Notes: generated from the letters alone by a model not told the origin. DNA of 64,000 bases from Streptomyces sp. NBRC 110028 (GCF_001417735.1 NZ_BBUZ01000024.1:616094-680093), one strand, 5' to 3'. Shown: positions 9,395 through 18,348, numbered from the stretch's first letter. Program-made: numbers and translations.

Positions 9395-9523
9395 TGATCA
9401 CTCACCTCGTTGAGGTCGGACAGGGGGTGTCCCCCTCGCGCCCGCTCTTCCACTGCCGCGGGCGCGCCGGGGGTCTCTCGCCCATCAATACGCCCCGGGC
9501 GGCACGCGTGTTCAACGCGGTGC

Positions 9524-9567
9524 GAAAAAAATCGAAGGGGCCCGGGAAGTCTCCCCGGGCCCCTTCG
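9524..9567 (-). terminator. rho-independent terminator of the DUF3710 operon
   Basis: Perfect 14-bp stem (9533-9546 with 9554-9567, CGAAGGGGCCCGGG) followed on the minus strand by seven T residues (the A-run at 9524-9530). This is the clearest intrinsic terminator in the window, and ends the unit thioesterase-dut-DUF3710. Confidence 0.93.
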
Positions 9568-9600
9568 GACCTGGCCTCATGCGCTCGGCGCGGCCTCCGG

Positions 9601-10386
9601 TCAGCGCACCTCGCTGATCTCGGGACCGCGCTGGAGCCGGTCGGCGCCGCCCGCGAACCGCGAGCCCTGCGCCTCCTCCTGCTGCACCCCGTCGGGCACC
9701 ATCTGCGCGTCGTTCGGCAGCTTGAGGACGATCGGGTCGCGCGGGGCCATCGGGCCCTCGCCGCGCACCACGACCGTGTCCTGGAAGATCGCCTCCAGCA
9801 GGCTGCCGGTCTCGGGCTGCACGGCGCCCTGCCCGGAGATCACCCCGCGCAGGAACCAGCGCGGCCCGTCGACGCCGATGAAGCGCACCACCTGGACGCC
9901 GTTCTTGCCGTCCGGCAGCTGCACCGGCACCTGGGCCCGCAGCTCCCAGCCGAGCGGGCCCTCGACCTCGTCCACCACACCGCCCTGCTGGGTGATGCCA
10001 GTGGCGATCTCGTCCCGCACCTCGGTCCAGATGCCTTCCTTCTTCGGCGCGGCGAACGCCTGCAGCTGCACGGCGCTGTCCCGCAGCACCACGGTCGCGG
10101 CCACGATCGCGTCCCCCGCGACCTCCACCCGCAGCTCCATGCCCTCGACACCGGGCACGAACATGCCGCCGAGGTCCACCCGGCCCTCGCCGGGCTCCCG
10201 CACCTCGGACACGTCCCACGGGCCGTCGGGGCGCGGCGCGGGGGGCAGGCTCACCCTGGGAGCCTCCGCGTCGCCCTCGTCGTCGACGAGGCCCGCCGCG
10301 TCCTCCGCGTCCTCGGCCAACTCCTCGGAGGTCACGTCGAGCGACTCGACGTCCTCCTCGCTGCGCTTGCGGCGACGTCCGAACAC
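9601..10386 (-). CDS. DUF3710 family protein
   Basis: 261 aa from a GTG at 10386 that has GGAAGGA upstream, giving the usual beginning FGRRRKRSEED. The N-terminal 60 residues are highly charged and probably disordered. The rest is a beta-rich domain (DLGGMFVPGVEGMELRVE, PLGWELRAQVPVQL, VRFIGVDGPRWFLRG, FQDTVVVRGEGPMAPRDP) characteristic of the actinobacterial DUF3710 family. The biochemical role is unknown. It follows dut with a 1-nt gap, so the two are co-transcribed, an arrangement I recall as conserved in streptomycetes. Confidence 0.88.
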   Translation of the reverse strand: MFGRRRKRSEEDVESLDVTSEELAEDAEDAAGLVDDEGDAEAPRVSLPPAPRPDGPWDVSEVREPGEGRVDLGGMFVPGVEGMELRVEVAGDAIVAATVVLRDSAVQLQAFAAPKKEGIWTEVRDEIATGITQQGGVVDEVEGPLGWELRAQVPVQLPDGKNGVQVVRFIGVDGPRWFLRGVISGQGAVQPETGSLLEAIFQDTVVVRGEGPMAPRDPIVLKLPNDAQMVPDGVQQEEAQGSRFAGGADRLQRGPEISEVR

Positions 10387-10387
10387 G

Positions 10388-10903
10388 TCATCGTCCTTCC
10401 CGGTCGGAACCGACCGAAGCGTATCCATTCCCACCCGTTGTGCCGTCCACGGCGGCATGACCGCCGGTGGACCCGAAGCCCCCTTCGGCCCGCGCCGACC
10501 CGGGAAGCTCCGCCACCTCCTGGAAGCGCACCTTCTCGACCTGCTGGACGACCATCTGGGCGATCCGGTCGTAGCGCTCGAACCGCACGCTCTCGCGCGG
10601 GTCCAGGTTGACCACGATCACCTTGATCTCTCCACGGTACCCGGCATCGATGGTCCCCGGGGCATTCACCATGGCGACCCCGCAGCGGGCGGCGAGTCCG
10701 GACCTCGGATGCACGAAGGCGGCATACCCCTCCGGGAGCGCGATAGACACTCCGGTGGGCAGAACCGCGCGCTCCCCCGGGGCCAGCTCCGCCGCCTCGG
10801 TCGTGACGAGATCGGCGCCGGCGTCCCCCGGGTGGGCATACCCCGGGATCGGCACCTGGGGGTCCACCCTGCGGATCAACACGTCCACCGGTACGGGAGT
10901 CAC
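10388..10903 (-). CDS. dut: dUTP diphosphatase (dUTPase)
   Basis: 171 aa. The five trimeric dUTPase motifs are visible: HPGDAGADL (1), HPRSGLAARCG (2), GTIDAGYRGEIKVIVVNLD (3), RYDRIAQMVVQ (4), and ARAEGGFGSTG (5, the C-terminal arm). It hydrolyses dUTP to dUMP and diphosphate, keeping uracil out of DNA and feeding thymidylate synthesis. The GTG start overlaps the stop of the thioesterase gene (GTGA). The C-terminal tail extends about 25 residues past motif 5. Confidence 0.96.
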   Translation of the reverse strand: MTPVPVDVLIRRVDPQVPIPGYAHPGDAGADLVTTEAAELAPGERAVLPTGVSIALPEGYAAFVHPRSGLAARCGVAMVNAPGTIDAGYRGEIKVIVVNLDPRESVRFERYDRIAQMVVQQVEKVRFQEVAELPGSARAEGGFGSTGGHAAVDGTTGGNGYASVGSDREGR

Positions 10904-11481
10904 GGATTCACCTCGAATGCGCGCGCGACCTTCACCTGATCCGGGTCGGAGAGCGCCGCGTTGATCTCCTCCGGCCGGCCGTTCTTGATGAAGTGGTCGA
11001 CCCGCACCTCTATGAAGAGGGCCTCCGCGCGCACCGCGACGGGCCCCTCGGGACCCCCGATGCGGCCCGTGGCCGCACAGTAGATCTTGCGGCCGTGCAC
11101 GGCGGTCACCCGTGCCTCCAAGTGCAGCACGGTGCCGACGGGCACTGGCCGGACGAAGTCCGTCTCCAGCCGCCCGGTCACCGCGATCACACGCTGCAGC
11201 CAGTTCAGCGCCCCCAGCGCCTCGTCCAGCGCGGCGGTCAGCACCCCGCCGTGGGCCAGGCCGGGCGCGCCCTGGTGGGCGGCGTCCACGGTGAACTCGG
11301 CGGTGAGGCCGACGCCCTCGCCCGCCCGCGCCCGCAAGCGCAGGCCGCCGCTCTGCTCGCCGCAGCCGAAGCACTGCTCGTAGTGCGCGCCGAGGGGCTC
11401 CCCGGGCGCGGGCGCGTCGGGGTGGCGCACGGGTGCCGTGGCGCCGTCCGGCGGCTTCAGCGCTGTCGTTCTTCCACTCAC
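10900..11481 (-). CDS. PaaI-type hotdog thioesterase
   Basis: 193 aa. An N-terminal motif with two close cysteines (YEQCFGCGEQS) is followed by a hotdog fold with the PaaI-like helix signature GLAHGGVLTAALDEALG, then strands TGRLETDFVRPVPVG and GPVAVRAEALFIEV. Proteins of this type hydrolyse acyl-CoA thioesters; the substrate cannot be told here. First gene of the operon with dut and DUF3710. Divergent from the DUF3093 gene at 11541. Confidence 0.85.
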   Translation of the reverse strand: MSGRTTALKPPDGATAPVRHPDAPAPGEPLGAHYEQCFGCGEQSGGLRLRARAGEGVGLTAEFTVDAAHQGAPGLAHGGVLTAALDEALGALNWLQRVIAVTGRLETDFVRPVPVGTVLHLEARVTAVHGRKIYCAATGRIGGPEGPVAVRAEALFIEVRVDHFIKNGRPEEINAALSDPDQVKVARAFEVNP

Positions 11482-11540
11482 AACGGCTGACCTTACCCGC
11501 GAGAGATGCCCGGGCAGGCGGCCATGCCAAGCTGATACGC

Positions 11541-11984
11541 ATGCAGCCCTACGACGAACGTCTCACCGCGCCCCGTTCATGGTGGTTCATCGCGATTCTG
11601 ATCGGGGTCGGCACGGCGCTGGCCCTGCTGCCGCTCGGCACGCTGCCGATGCTCGGCGGCCTGATCGGCGGCGCGGCGCTGGCCTGCGTGGTGGTGAGTT
11701 CGTACGGCTCGGCCCGGGTGCGGGTGGTGGCGGGCTCGCTGGTGGCGGGAGAGGCCAGGATCCCGGTGTCGGCGCTCGGGGCCGCCGAGGTGCTGGACGC
11801 CGCCGAGGCGGCCGCCTGGCGGACGTACAAGGCCGATCCACGGGCCTACATGCTGCTGCGGAGCTACATCCCGACCGCGCTGCGGGTCGAGGTCACCGAT
11901 CCGCAGGATCCGACACCGTACGTGTACGTCTCAACCCGGGACCCCGAGGGACTGGCCGCGGCCCTGACGGCCGTACGCGCCTGA
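11541..11984 (+). CDS. DUF3093 family membrane protein
   Basis: 147 aa. Two close hydrophobic segments near residues 15-33 and 36-52 form a hairpin, followed by a cytoplasmic beta-rich domain ending in YVYVSTRDPEGLAAAL. The start MQPYDERLTAPRSWW is typical of actinobacterial DUF3093 proteins. Function unknown. It is convergent with the gene ending at 11994, with only 9 nt between stops and no hairpin. Confidence 0.85.
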   Translation: MQPYDERLTAPRSWWFIAILIGVGTALALLPLGTLPMLGGLIGGAALACVVVSSYGSARVRVVAGSLVAGEARIPVSALGAAEVLDAAEAAAWRTYKADPRAYMLLRSYIPTALRVEVTDPQDPTPYVYVSTRDPEGLAAALTAVRA

Positions 11985-11993
11985 GGAGGCGTC

Positions 11994-12749
11994 CTAGGTG
12001 TGCTGTCCGGGCACGTTGGTGCCGGGCGGTTCGCCGGGGGCGTCCGGGGACGGGGGGAGGGCGTCCCAGGGCACCTGGCGGTCGCGCAGGTCCTTGCGGA
12101 TCTTGCGCGCGAGTCTCTTGGTGTCGCGCCGGTTCATCGAGGCGCCGACGGCCGCGCCGACCATGAAGGGCGCGAGGACCGGCAGATTCCGGAAGCTCCG
12201 TCTCAGCACCCGCTGGCGCAGCTCGCGCTTCATCTGGACGTGCAGCGCGGCATTGACGCCGGCCGGGACAGTGGGGTCGACACCCCGCTCCTCGGACCAC
12301 GCGCCGAGATAGATGGCGGCCCGCTGCCGCACGGACCCGGGCGCCCGCACTCCGTAGAGCTCGTGCAGCTCGGCGATCAGCTTGAACTCTATGGACGCCA
12401 CACCGACGATCTCGGCGGCCAGCTCGGCGGGCATGGCGGGCGGGGTCGGCAGCATCGCCGCGGCACCGACGCCCGCGCCCACGGTGGAGGTGGCGTTCGC
12501 CGCACCGGCCACCAGCTTGTCCGCGATCTCCTCCGGGCCGAGCCCGGGGAACTGCTTGCGCAGGGCCGCGAGGTCGCGGACCGGAATGCGCGGCGCGTTC
12601 GCCGCGATCCGGTCGGCGACCGCGTACACCCCCGCCCTGGCACGGCCACCGCTCCGCCGGACGCCGCGGCCGAGGGCGACCACGAGCGAGGCCACCCGGC
12701 CTCGCTCGACATGCGTCGCCTCGTCCCCGTCGCCGGACTCCGCGTCCAC
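11994..12749 (-). CDS. conserved streptomycete protein of unknown function
   Basis: 251 aa with the GTG at 12749 as start, placed just after the DUF4193 stop; the exact start is uncertain because no strong ribosome-binding site is visible. It has a glycine/alanine-rich hydrophobic segment (GAGVGAAAMLPTPPAMPAELAAEIV), a second at APFMVGAAVGASMNRRDTKR, and a basic C-terminal part, so it is probably membrane-associated. The middle segment (ASIEFKLIAELHELYGV) resembles EcsC-like proteins, but I would not name it so. It is likely co-transcribed with DUF4193. Confidence 0.7.
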   Translation of the reverse strand: MDAESGDGDEATHVERGRVASLVVALGRGVRRSGGRARAGVYAVADRIAANAPRIPVRDLAALRKQFPGLGPEEIADKLVAGAANATSTVGAGVGAAAMLPTPPAMPAELAAEIVGVASIEFKLIAELHELYGVRAPGSVRQRAAIYLGAWSEERGVDPTVPAGVNAALHVQMKRELRQRVLRRSFRNLPVLAPFMVGAAVGASMNRRDTKRLARKIRKDLRDRQVPWDALPPSPDAPGEPPGTNVPGQHT

Positions 12750-12763
12750 GCCTGGCCTGCGGC

Positions 12764-13066
12764 TCAGGCCGCGCAGTCGCGGCAGATCGGCTGGCCGTTC
12801 TTGGTCTCGGCGGCCAGCTGGCTGCGGTGGTGCACGAGGAAGCAGCTCATGCACGTGAACTCGTCGGCCTGGCGGGGCAGCACCCGCACGGACAGCTCCT
12901 CGTTGGAGAGGTCCGCGCCGGGCAGCTCCAAGCCCTCGGCCTGCTCGAACTCGTCGACGTCGACGGTGGACGCCGACTTGTCGTTCCGGCGGGCCTTGAG
13001 TTCCTCGATGCTGTCCTCGTTGACGTCATCGTCGGTCTTGCGTGGGGTGTCGTAATCCGTTGCCAT
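12764..13066 (-). CDS. DUF4193 small zinc-ribbon protein
   Basis: 100 aa. The acidic N-terminal half (DTPRKTDDDVNEDSIEEL) is followed by a C-terminal pair of CxxC motifs, FTCMSC and ICRDC, which should bind one zinc. This is the actinobacterial DUF4193 family, usually next to cutRS. The ATG at 13066 gives the conserved beginning MATDYDTPRK. Function unknown. Confidence 0.9.
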   Translation of the reverse strand: MATDYDTPRKTDDDVNEDSIEELKARRNDKSASTVDVDEFEQAEGLELPGADLSNEELSVRVLPRQADEFTCMSCFLVHHRSQLAAETKNGQPICRDCAA

Positions 13067-13462
13067 GTCGCTCTCCCCCTCTGGGTGTCTGCGGTGTCTC
13101 AGCGCTCGTAACGCGTGAGAGGCCGGACTTGTGCCCGACCTGAGGCGGAGATTTTGCCTCACATCAAGGTCTGTTACTCAATCGACACCCAACCGCACCC
13201 CTGAAGAGGTGATCGGGTTGGATGGCCATCGGGACCGTACACGGTCCGAATGTCGCACTCTCATGCGCCATGACGTGTACTTCCCGTGATCACGGTGCCT
13301 GAAAACCCGGATTTTACGGCTTTCCGGCAACCGGCACGATCACGCAGAGTGTATGGCTTGAAAATCGCCCATGTGATCGATCACACACGATACTGGCGGT
13401 GGGCGGATCACGAAAATTCCGCCCAAAGCGAACACCCCACGAGGGTACTCCCCCTTTCAGCA
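13067..13462. other. 396-bp non-coding region with two palindromes
   Basis: A less GC-rich stretch between the DUF4193 start and the cutS stop. It holds the DUF4193 promoter (not confidently placed) and two perfect palindromes: CCGTGATCACGG at 13284-13295 and TGTGATCGATCACA at 13372-13385. Both resemble the GTGA...TCAC sites of Crp/GntR-type regulators. No ORF here looks like a gene. Confidence 0.5.
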
Positions 13463-13509
13463 TTTCGCCGTTTCGCCGTTTCGCCGTTTCGCCGTTCCGC
13501 CGTTCCGCG
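13463..13509. repeat. 8-nt tandem repeat directly downstream of cutS
   Basis: Four perfect TTTCGCCG units (13463-13494), then TTCCGCCG and a partial unit. The array ends 1-2 nt before the cutS stop codon, which is on the minus strand at 13511-13513. The unit length is not a multiple of three, so changes in copy number would be tolerated only outside the coding frame. Confidence 0.85.
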
Positions 13510-13510
13510 C

Positions 13511-14746
13511 TCAGACCGGGAGCACCACCCGCATGACCAGGCCGCCGCCCTCCCGCGGCTCGGCCGCGATGCGGCCGCCGTGGGCGCGCGCCACGGAGCG
13601 GGCGATCGACAGCCCCAGGCCCACGCCCTTGTCGCTGCCCGTGCGCTCGGTGCGCAGCCTGCGGAAGGGCTCGAAGATGTTGTCCATCTCGTACGCCGGG
13701 ATCACCGGCCCGGTGTTCGCGACCACCAGCAGCGCCTGGCCCTGCCGCACCTCGGTGGTCACCTCCACCCAGCCGTGGTCCTCGACGTTGTAGCGCACCG
13801 CGTTCTGCACGAGGTTCAGCGCGATCCGCTCCAGCAGCACCCCGTTGCCCTGGACCACCGCGGCCGCCCGGTCGCCCCGGATCTCCACGCCCTTGGCCTG
13901 GGCCTCGGAGCGGACCTGTTCCAGGGCCTGGGAGGCGACCTCGGCGAGATCCACCGGCTTGCGGTCCACGATCTCGTTGTCGCTGCGGGCCAGCAGCAGC
14001 AGACCCTCCACCAGCTGCTCGCTGCGCTCGTTGGTGGCCAGCAGCGTCTTGCCGAGCTGGACCAGCTCCGGGGACGCCTGCGGATCGGACAACTGCACCT
14101 CCAGCAGGGTGCGGTTGATCGCCAGCGGGGTGCGCAGCTCGTGCGAGGCGTTGGCGACGAACCGCTGCTGCGCGGTGAACGCCCGGTCCAGTCGCTCCAG
14201 CATCTCGTCGAAGGTGTCCGCCAGCTCCTTCAGCTCGTCGTCCGGGCCGTCCAGCTCGATCCGCCGTGACAGGTCCGAGCCCGCCACCTGACGCGCCGTA
14301 CGGGTGATGCGGCCCAGCGGCGAGAGCACCCGCCCGGCCATGGCGTAGCCGAACGCGAACGCCACCACGGCCAGCCCCAGCAGCGCCAGCAGCGAGCGGC
14401 GCAGCAGCCCGTCCAGGGCGAAGTCGCGCTGCTGGGACATGCACTGGGCCACGGCCCGGTTGAACGCGTCGTTGTTGCCCTGACTGGGCAGATGGCACGT
14501 GTCGGAGGGCTTGTAGTCGATCCGGACGATCTGCAGCGGGAACTCGCTGCCCCGGCGGATGGCGTCCGCCGCCAGCAGATAGATGATCGTCAGCAGCACC
14601 ACACCGGCGATCAGGAACATCCCGCCGTACAGCAGGGTGAGCCGTATCCGGATGGTGGGGCGCAGCCAGGGGTTGGGCGGCGAGGTGTGCTGCGGGTCCC
14701 AGCTGGGCTTGGGCGGGGCCGCCGGCGGGAGCGGAGTCGTGGCCAT
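13511..14746 (-). CDS. cutS: CutS, sensor histidine kinase (secretion-stress/redox type)
   Basis: 411 aa. Membrane helix 1 (about 36-60), an external loop with two cysteines, Cys84 and Cys102, membrane helix 2 (about 117-137), HAMP, then the H-box with His202 (ANASHELRTPLA), N-box (NLVQNAVRYN) and GVGLGLSIA. The sequence and the position beside DUF4193 match CutS of Streptomyces. Published work links CutRS to extracellular protein folding stress and proposes that the two external cysteines sense redox state. It starts 6 nt after cutR. Confidence 0.9.
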   Translation of the reverse strand: MATTPLPPAAPPKPSWDPQHTSPPNPWLRPTIRIRLTLLYGGMFLIAGVVLLTIIYLLAADAIRRGSEFPLQIVRIDYKPSDTCHLPSQGNNDAFNRAVAQCMSQQRDFALDGLLRRSLLALLGLAVVAFAFGYAMAGRVLSPLGRITRTARQVAGSDLSRRIELDGPDDELKELADTFDEMLERLDRAFTAQQRFVANASHELRTPLAINRTLLEVQLSDPQASPELVQLGKTLLATNERSEQLVEGLLLLARSDNEIVDRKPVDLAEVASQALEQVRSEAQAKGVEIRGDRAAAVVQGNGVLLERIALNLVQNAVRYNVEDHGWVEVTTEVRQGQALLVVANTGPVIPAYEMDNIFEPFRRLRTERTGSDKGVGLGLSIARSVARAHGGRIAAEPREGGGLVMRVVLPV

Positions 14747-14752
14747 GCCCGG

Positions 14753-15406
14753 TCAGATCCGGTAACCCGAGCCGGGGACGGTGACGATCACCGCGGGCTC
14801 GCCGAGCTTGCGGCGCAGCGTCATGACGGTCACCCGGACGACGTTGGTGAACGGGTCGGTGTTCTCGTCCCAGGCCTTCTCCAGCAGCTGCTCGGCGGAG
14901 ACCACGGCGCCCTCGCTGCGCATCAGGACCTCCAGCACCGCGAACTCCTTCGGGGCCAGCTGGATCTCCTTGCCGTCCCGGAACACCTCGCGGCGGTTCG
15001 GGTCCAGCTTGATCCCGGCCCGCTCCAGGACCGGCGGCAGGGCGACGGTGGTACGGCGGCCGAGCGCCCGCACCCGGGCGATCAGCTCGCTGAAGGCGAA
15101 GGGCTTGGGGAGGTAGTCGTCGGCGCCGATCTCCAGCCCCTCGACGCGGTCGCTGACGTCGCCGGAGGCGGTGAGCATCAGGACGCGGGTGGGCATGCCG
15201 AGTTCGACGATCTTGCGGCACACGTCGTCACCGTGGACGAGCGGCAGGTCACGGTCGAGGACCACGACGTCGTAGTCGTTGACGGCGATGCGCTCCTGGG
15301 CGGCGGCACCGTCATACACGACGTCGACGGCCATGGCCTCCCGGCGCAGTCCGGTGGCCACCGCGTCGGCGAGCAGTTGCTCGTCCTCGACGACGAGTAC
15401 ACGCAC
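14753..15406 (-). CDS. cutR: CutR, response regulator
   Basis: 217 aa OmpR-family regulator. The receiver has the acidic pair ED at 7-8, Asp51 in VVLDRDLPL and Lys in LPKPFAFSE. The winged-helix domain ends TVPGSGYRI. The start is the GTG at 15406 (preceded by GGAAGGA), giving MRVLVVEDEQ. Partner of CutS; in Streptomyces the pair controls HtrA-type quality-control proteases and affects antibiotic production. Confidence 0.92.
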   Translation of the reverse strand: MRVLVVEDEQLLADAVATGLRREAMAVDVVYDGAAAQERIAVNDYDVVVLDRDLPLVHGDDVCRKIVELGMPTRVLMLTASGDVSDRVEGLEIGADDYLPKPFAFSELIARVRALGRRTTVALPPVLERAGIKLDPNRREVFRDGKEIQLAPKEFAVLEVLMRSEGAVVSAEQLLEKAWDENTDPFTNVVRVTVMTLRRKLGEPAVIVTVPGSGYRI

Positions 15407-15792
15407 GTCGTTCGTCCTTCCCTCGTGGCCGCGGCGGCTTGGTGGGCCGCGGTGGGCTCTCATGCGCCGCAGCGGGCGTGATCTCGCCGAACTCGATGAG
15501 CGTTCGGCGCCTCCATCCTGCCTCGAAGTCTCATAAACCGGCGGTAAGAGGTCCCGGGGGTCCCAGGGCCCACTTCACGATCGCTTCAACGTCATTCCAA
15601 GATCGTTGAGAAACTTTTGGTGCCGGAGGTTTCCGCTCCGAGTGGGGTGGGGAGGACGACTGCACACCCCGCGATCACGCCCTGTATGTGGCTATCCATT
15701 GATGCCGCTGCCACCCTCAGGGATTCACATACGTGATCGCTCCCGCCGTCGGCACACCCCCGTGCCACCGACCCACGACGAGGGGGCGCACC
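15407..15792. other. 386-bp divergent intergenic region upstream of cutR
   Basis: Contains the cutRS promoter (leftward) and that of the small ORF at 15793 (rightward). A relaxed AT-rich patch (TCTCATAAACC, then GATCGTTGAGAAACTTTT) lies at about 15530-15620. No gene or clear operator could be assigned. Confidence 0.5.
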
Positions 15793-15960
15793 ATGGACGC
15801 GTTCACCGCAGGCATTCTGCAGCGTATAGAGACCACCAAGACCGACCTCAGCCGCGCCCGTGAGACGGGTGACGACTTCCTCGCCGACGTGGAGCTGGCG
15901 GAGCTGGAAGACCTCCGTCGGCTCGCCGCCGAGCATGGTGTGGAAGTAAGCGCCGCTTGA
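15793..15960 (+). CDS. 55-aa conserved small protein
   Basis: ATG at 15793 has a GAGGGGG ribosome-binding site. The product is acidic and helical (ILQRIETTKTDLSRARETGD, then VELAELEDLRRLAAEHGVE), soluble, without cysteines. I recall similar short proteins at this position in other streptomycetes, but no function. It is followed by a strong bidirectional hairpin. Confidence 0.75.
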   Translation: MDAFTAGILQRIETTKTDLSRARETGDDFLADVELAELEDLRRLAAEHGVEVSAA

Positions 15961-16044
15961 TCCGCTTGTTTGATCACCCGGTGTGACGGAGACCGATCCA
16001 GCTCCGGTACACCGATTCCCGAGCACGACCGGCACAATCCACGC

Positions 16045-16084
16045 CGAAGCGCCCCGGTGTCCTCCTGGCCACCGGGGCGCTTCG
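16045..16084. terminator. bidirectional terminator
   Basis: Perfect 15-bp stem CGAAGCGCCCCGGTG (16045-16059) with its complement at 16070-16084, 10-nt loop. It lies between the convergent genes ending at 15960 (+) and 16103 (-). Confidence 0.88.
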
Positions 16085-16102
16085 CGTGCGCGGGGTCCCG
16101 GC

Positions 16103-16903
16103 TCAGTCGTGCCAGGCGCCCAGCTCCTCCAGCAGGTCTCGCAGCGGCTCGAAGAGCCCCGGGGCGGCGGCGATGGTCAGCTCCGTCGAGGCCGGTACGC
16201 CCGGCCGTCCGCCGGTGAGCGCGCCCGCCTCGCGGGCTATGAGGGCGCCGGCCGCGTAGTCCCAGGGGTTGAGCCCGCGCTCGTAGTACGCGTTGAGCCG
16301 CCCGCAGGCCACGTCGCACAGGTCGATGGCGGCCGATCCGCCACGCCGGATGTCGCGCACCTGGGGCACCAGCTCGTTGAGGACCCTGGCCTGCCCGATG
16401 CGGCGCTCGCGCACATAGCCGAAGCCCGTGCCGATCAGCGCCTGCTCGAAGGGGGGCGCGGGGCGCACCCGCACGCGCTCTCCGTTCGCGTACGCGCCCT
16501 GGCCGAGCACGGCGTGGTACGTCTCGCCGCGCATCGGCGCCGCCACCACTCCGACGACCGGCTCGCCGTCCCGCTCGACGGCGATGCTGACCGCCCAGGA
16601 CGGGAGGCCGTAGAGGTAGTTCACCGTGCCGTCGATCGGGTCGATCACCCAGCGGACGCCGCTGCTGCCCTCGCTGCTCGCGCCCTCCTCGCCCAGCACC
16701 CCGTCCTCCGGGCGGTGCGTGGCGAGGAAGTCGGTGATCAGCTTCTCGGAGGCGACGTCCATCTCGGTGACGACGTCGATCGGGCTGGACTTGGTGGCGG
16801 CCACGCCGAGGTCGGCCGGGCGGCCGTCCCGCAGCAGGTCCCCGGCCCTGCGGGCGGCCTCCAGGGCCAGATCGAGCAGTTCGGCGTTGAGCGAGTCGGT
16901 CAT
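16103..16903 (-). CDS. inositol monophosphatase family protein
   Basis: 266 aa. The metal-binding signatures of the IMPase family are present: GEEGASS (motif A Glu), WVIDPIDGTVNYLYG (motif B, DPIDGT), and NPWDYAAGALIAREAG (WD motif). These Mg2+-dependent enzymes dephosphorylate inositol-1-phosphate or related sugar phosphates, and the true substrate cannot be told. The ATG at 16903 has GGAG upstream. It is downstream of hemH, with an imperfect inverted repeat (TGTCTTG...CAAGACA) between. Confidence 0.92.
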   Translation of the reverse strand: MTDSLNAELLDLALEAARRAGDLLRDGRPADLGVAATKSSPIDVVTEMDVASEKLITDFLATHRPEDGVLGEEGASSEGSSGVRWVIDPIDGTVNYLYGLPSWAVSIAVERDGEPVVGVVAAPMRGETYHAVLGQGAYANGERVRVRPAPPFEQALIGTGFGYVRERRIGQARVLNELVPQVRDIRRGGSAAIDLCDVACGRLNAYYERGLNPWDYAAGALIAREAGALTGGRPGVPASTELTIAAAPGLFEPLRDLLEELGAWHD

Positions 16904-17027
16904 CGTGCTCCTTAGCGGATTGCCCCGTGTGTACTGCGTCTGCGCGTGTGACGGCCCGGATGGCCCAGGGTGTGTCTTGTGGATCATGCCGGGCTCCCGA
17001 CGCCTGGCCTGACCCGCAAGACACCCC

Positions 17028-18167
17028 CTAGTCGGCCCCGGCGGCGGCGGGCCGCGGCGAGCGGGCCGGGCAGCAGCCCACCGGGCACACGTCGTGGCTG
17101 GGGCCCAGCGCGCCCAGCGCACAGCGCTCGGGCGCCGGGCCGTCCCCGGCGGCGAACCGCTCGGTGGCCGCGCGCTCCAGCAGCAGTTCGCGCACCGCCG
17201 CCGCGAACCGCGGATCGGCGCCCACGGTCGAGGCCCGGGCGACCGGCAGGCCCAGCTCGGCCGCCTTGGCGGCCGCCTCGGTGTCCAGGTCGTACGTGAC
17301 CTCCATGTGGTCCGAGATGAAGCCGACCGGGACCATCACCGCGGCGGGCACCCCTTCGCCGTGCAGCTCCTGAAGGTGGTCGCAGATGTCCGGCTCCAGC
17401 CAGGGGATGTGCGGGGCGCCGCTGCGGGACTGGTAGACCAGCCGCCACGGATGCACCGCGCCGGTCTCCTCGCGCACCGCTTCGGCGATCAGCCGGGCGA
17501 CGTCGAGGTGCTGGGCGACGTACGCACCGCCCTCGCCGTGCTCCGGGACCGGGCCTGAGGTGTCCGCGGCGGCGGTCGGGATGGAGTGGGTGGTGAAGGC
17601 AAGGTGCGCCCCCGCCCGCACCCCTTCGGGCAGCTCGGCGAGCGCGGCGAGCGTCGCGTCCACCATGGGCCGGACGAAGCCGGGATGGTTGAAGTAGTGC
17701 CGCAGCTTGTCCACGCGCGGCAGCGGCAGCCCCTCGCCCTCCAGGGCGGCGAGCGCGTCCGCGAGGTTCTCGCGGTACTGGCGGCAGCCCGAGTACGAGG
17801 CGTACGCGCTGGTGGCGAGCACCGCGATGCGGCGGTGGCCGTCGGCGACCATCTCCCGCAGGGTGTCGGTCAGATACGGGGCCCAGTTGCGGTTGCCCCA
17901 GTAGACCGGCAGGTCGAGCCCGTGCTCGGCGAAGTCCTCGCGCAGCGCGTGCAGCAGCTCGCGGTTCTGCTCGTTGATCGGGCTGACACCGCCGAACAGG
18001 AAGTAGTGCTGCCCGACTTCCTCGAGCCGCTCCCGGGGGATGCCCCGGCCCCGCGTGACGTTCTCCAGGAACGGCACGACGTCCTCCGGGCCCTCGGGCC
18101 CGCCGAAGGAGAGCAACAGCAGGGCGTCGTACGGGGCGGGGGATGTCTGCGCTGACTGTTCCGGCAT
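17028..18167 (-). CDS. hemH: Ferrochelatase (coproporphyrin ferrochelatase type)
   Basis: 379 aa. Family landmarks: [15 protein letters not shown] at the start, the metal-site histidine region THSIPTA, and [15 protein letters not shown]. Four C-terminal cysteines (CALG...[10 protein letters not shown]) fit the iron-sulfur cluster of actinobacterial enzymes. In Actinobacteria this enzyme inserts iron into coproporphyrin III (CpfC) in the coproporphyrin-dependent heme route. It is divergent from the MFS gene at 18349. Confidence 0.94.
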   Translation of the reverse strand: MPEQSAQTSPAPYDALLLLSFGGPEGPEDVVPFLENVTRGRGIPRERLEEVGQHYFLFGGVSPINEQNRELLHALREDFAEHGLDLPVYWGNRNWAPYLTDTLREMVADGHRRIAVLATSAYASYSGCRQYRENLADALAALEGEGLPLPRVDKLRHYFNHPGFVRPMVDATLAALAELPEGVRAGAHLAFTTHSIPTAAADTSGPVPEHGEGGAYVAQHLDVARLIAEAVREETGAVHPWRLVYQSRSGAPHIPWLEPDICDHLQELHGEGVPAAVMVPVGFISDHMEVTYDLDTEAAAKAAELGLPVARASTVGADPRFAAAVRELLLERAATERFAAGDGPAPERCALGALGPSHDVCPVGCCPARSPRPAAAGAD

Positions 18168-18348
18168 GGTCCCGATCCTGCCACCAGCCCCGGACCGGCG
18201 GGAAATGCCCCTGCGCGGGCCCCGCGGCGACCGTAAGCTGTATCAGCTTCGACGTTCCTTACTCGGCTCCGCCGACCGCGTTCCCCTCTCTTCCGCTCCC
18301 TTCCGCCGTCCCGTTCCGCCGCTCTGCCCGCCCGCGGAGGCCCCCGCC

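Noticed and set aside
15613..16035. leftward small ORFs opposite the 55-aa protein gene
   Set aside because: No ribosome-binding site and no family pattern; the plus-strand 55-aa ORF has both a good site and codon usage.
16972..17034. TGTCTTG...CAAGACA inverted repeat as hemH terminator
   Set aside because: Stem of only 7-8 bp with a loop over 30 nt; too weak to list.
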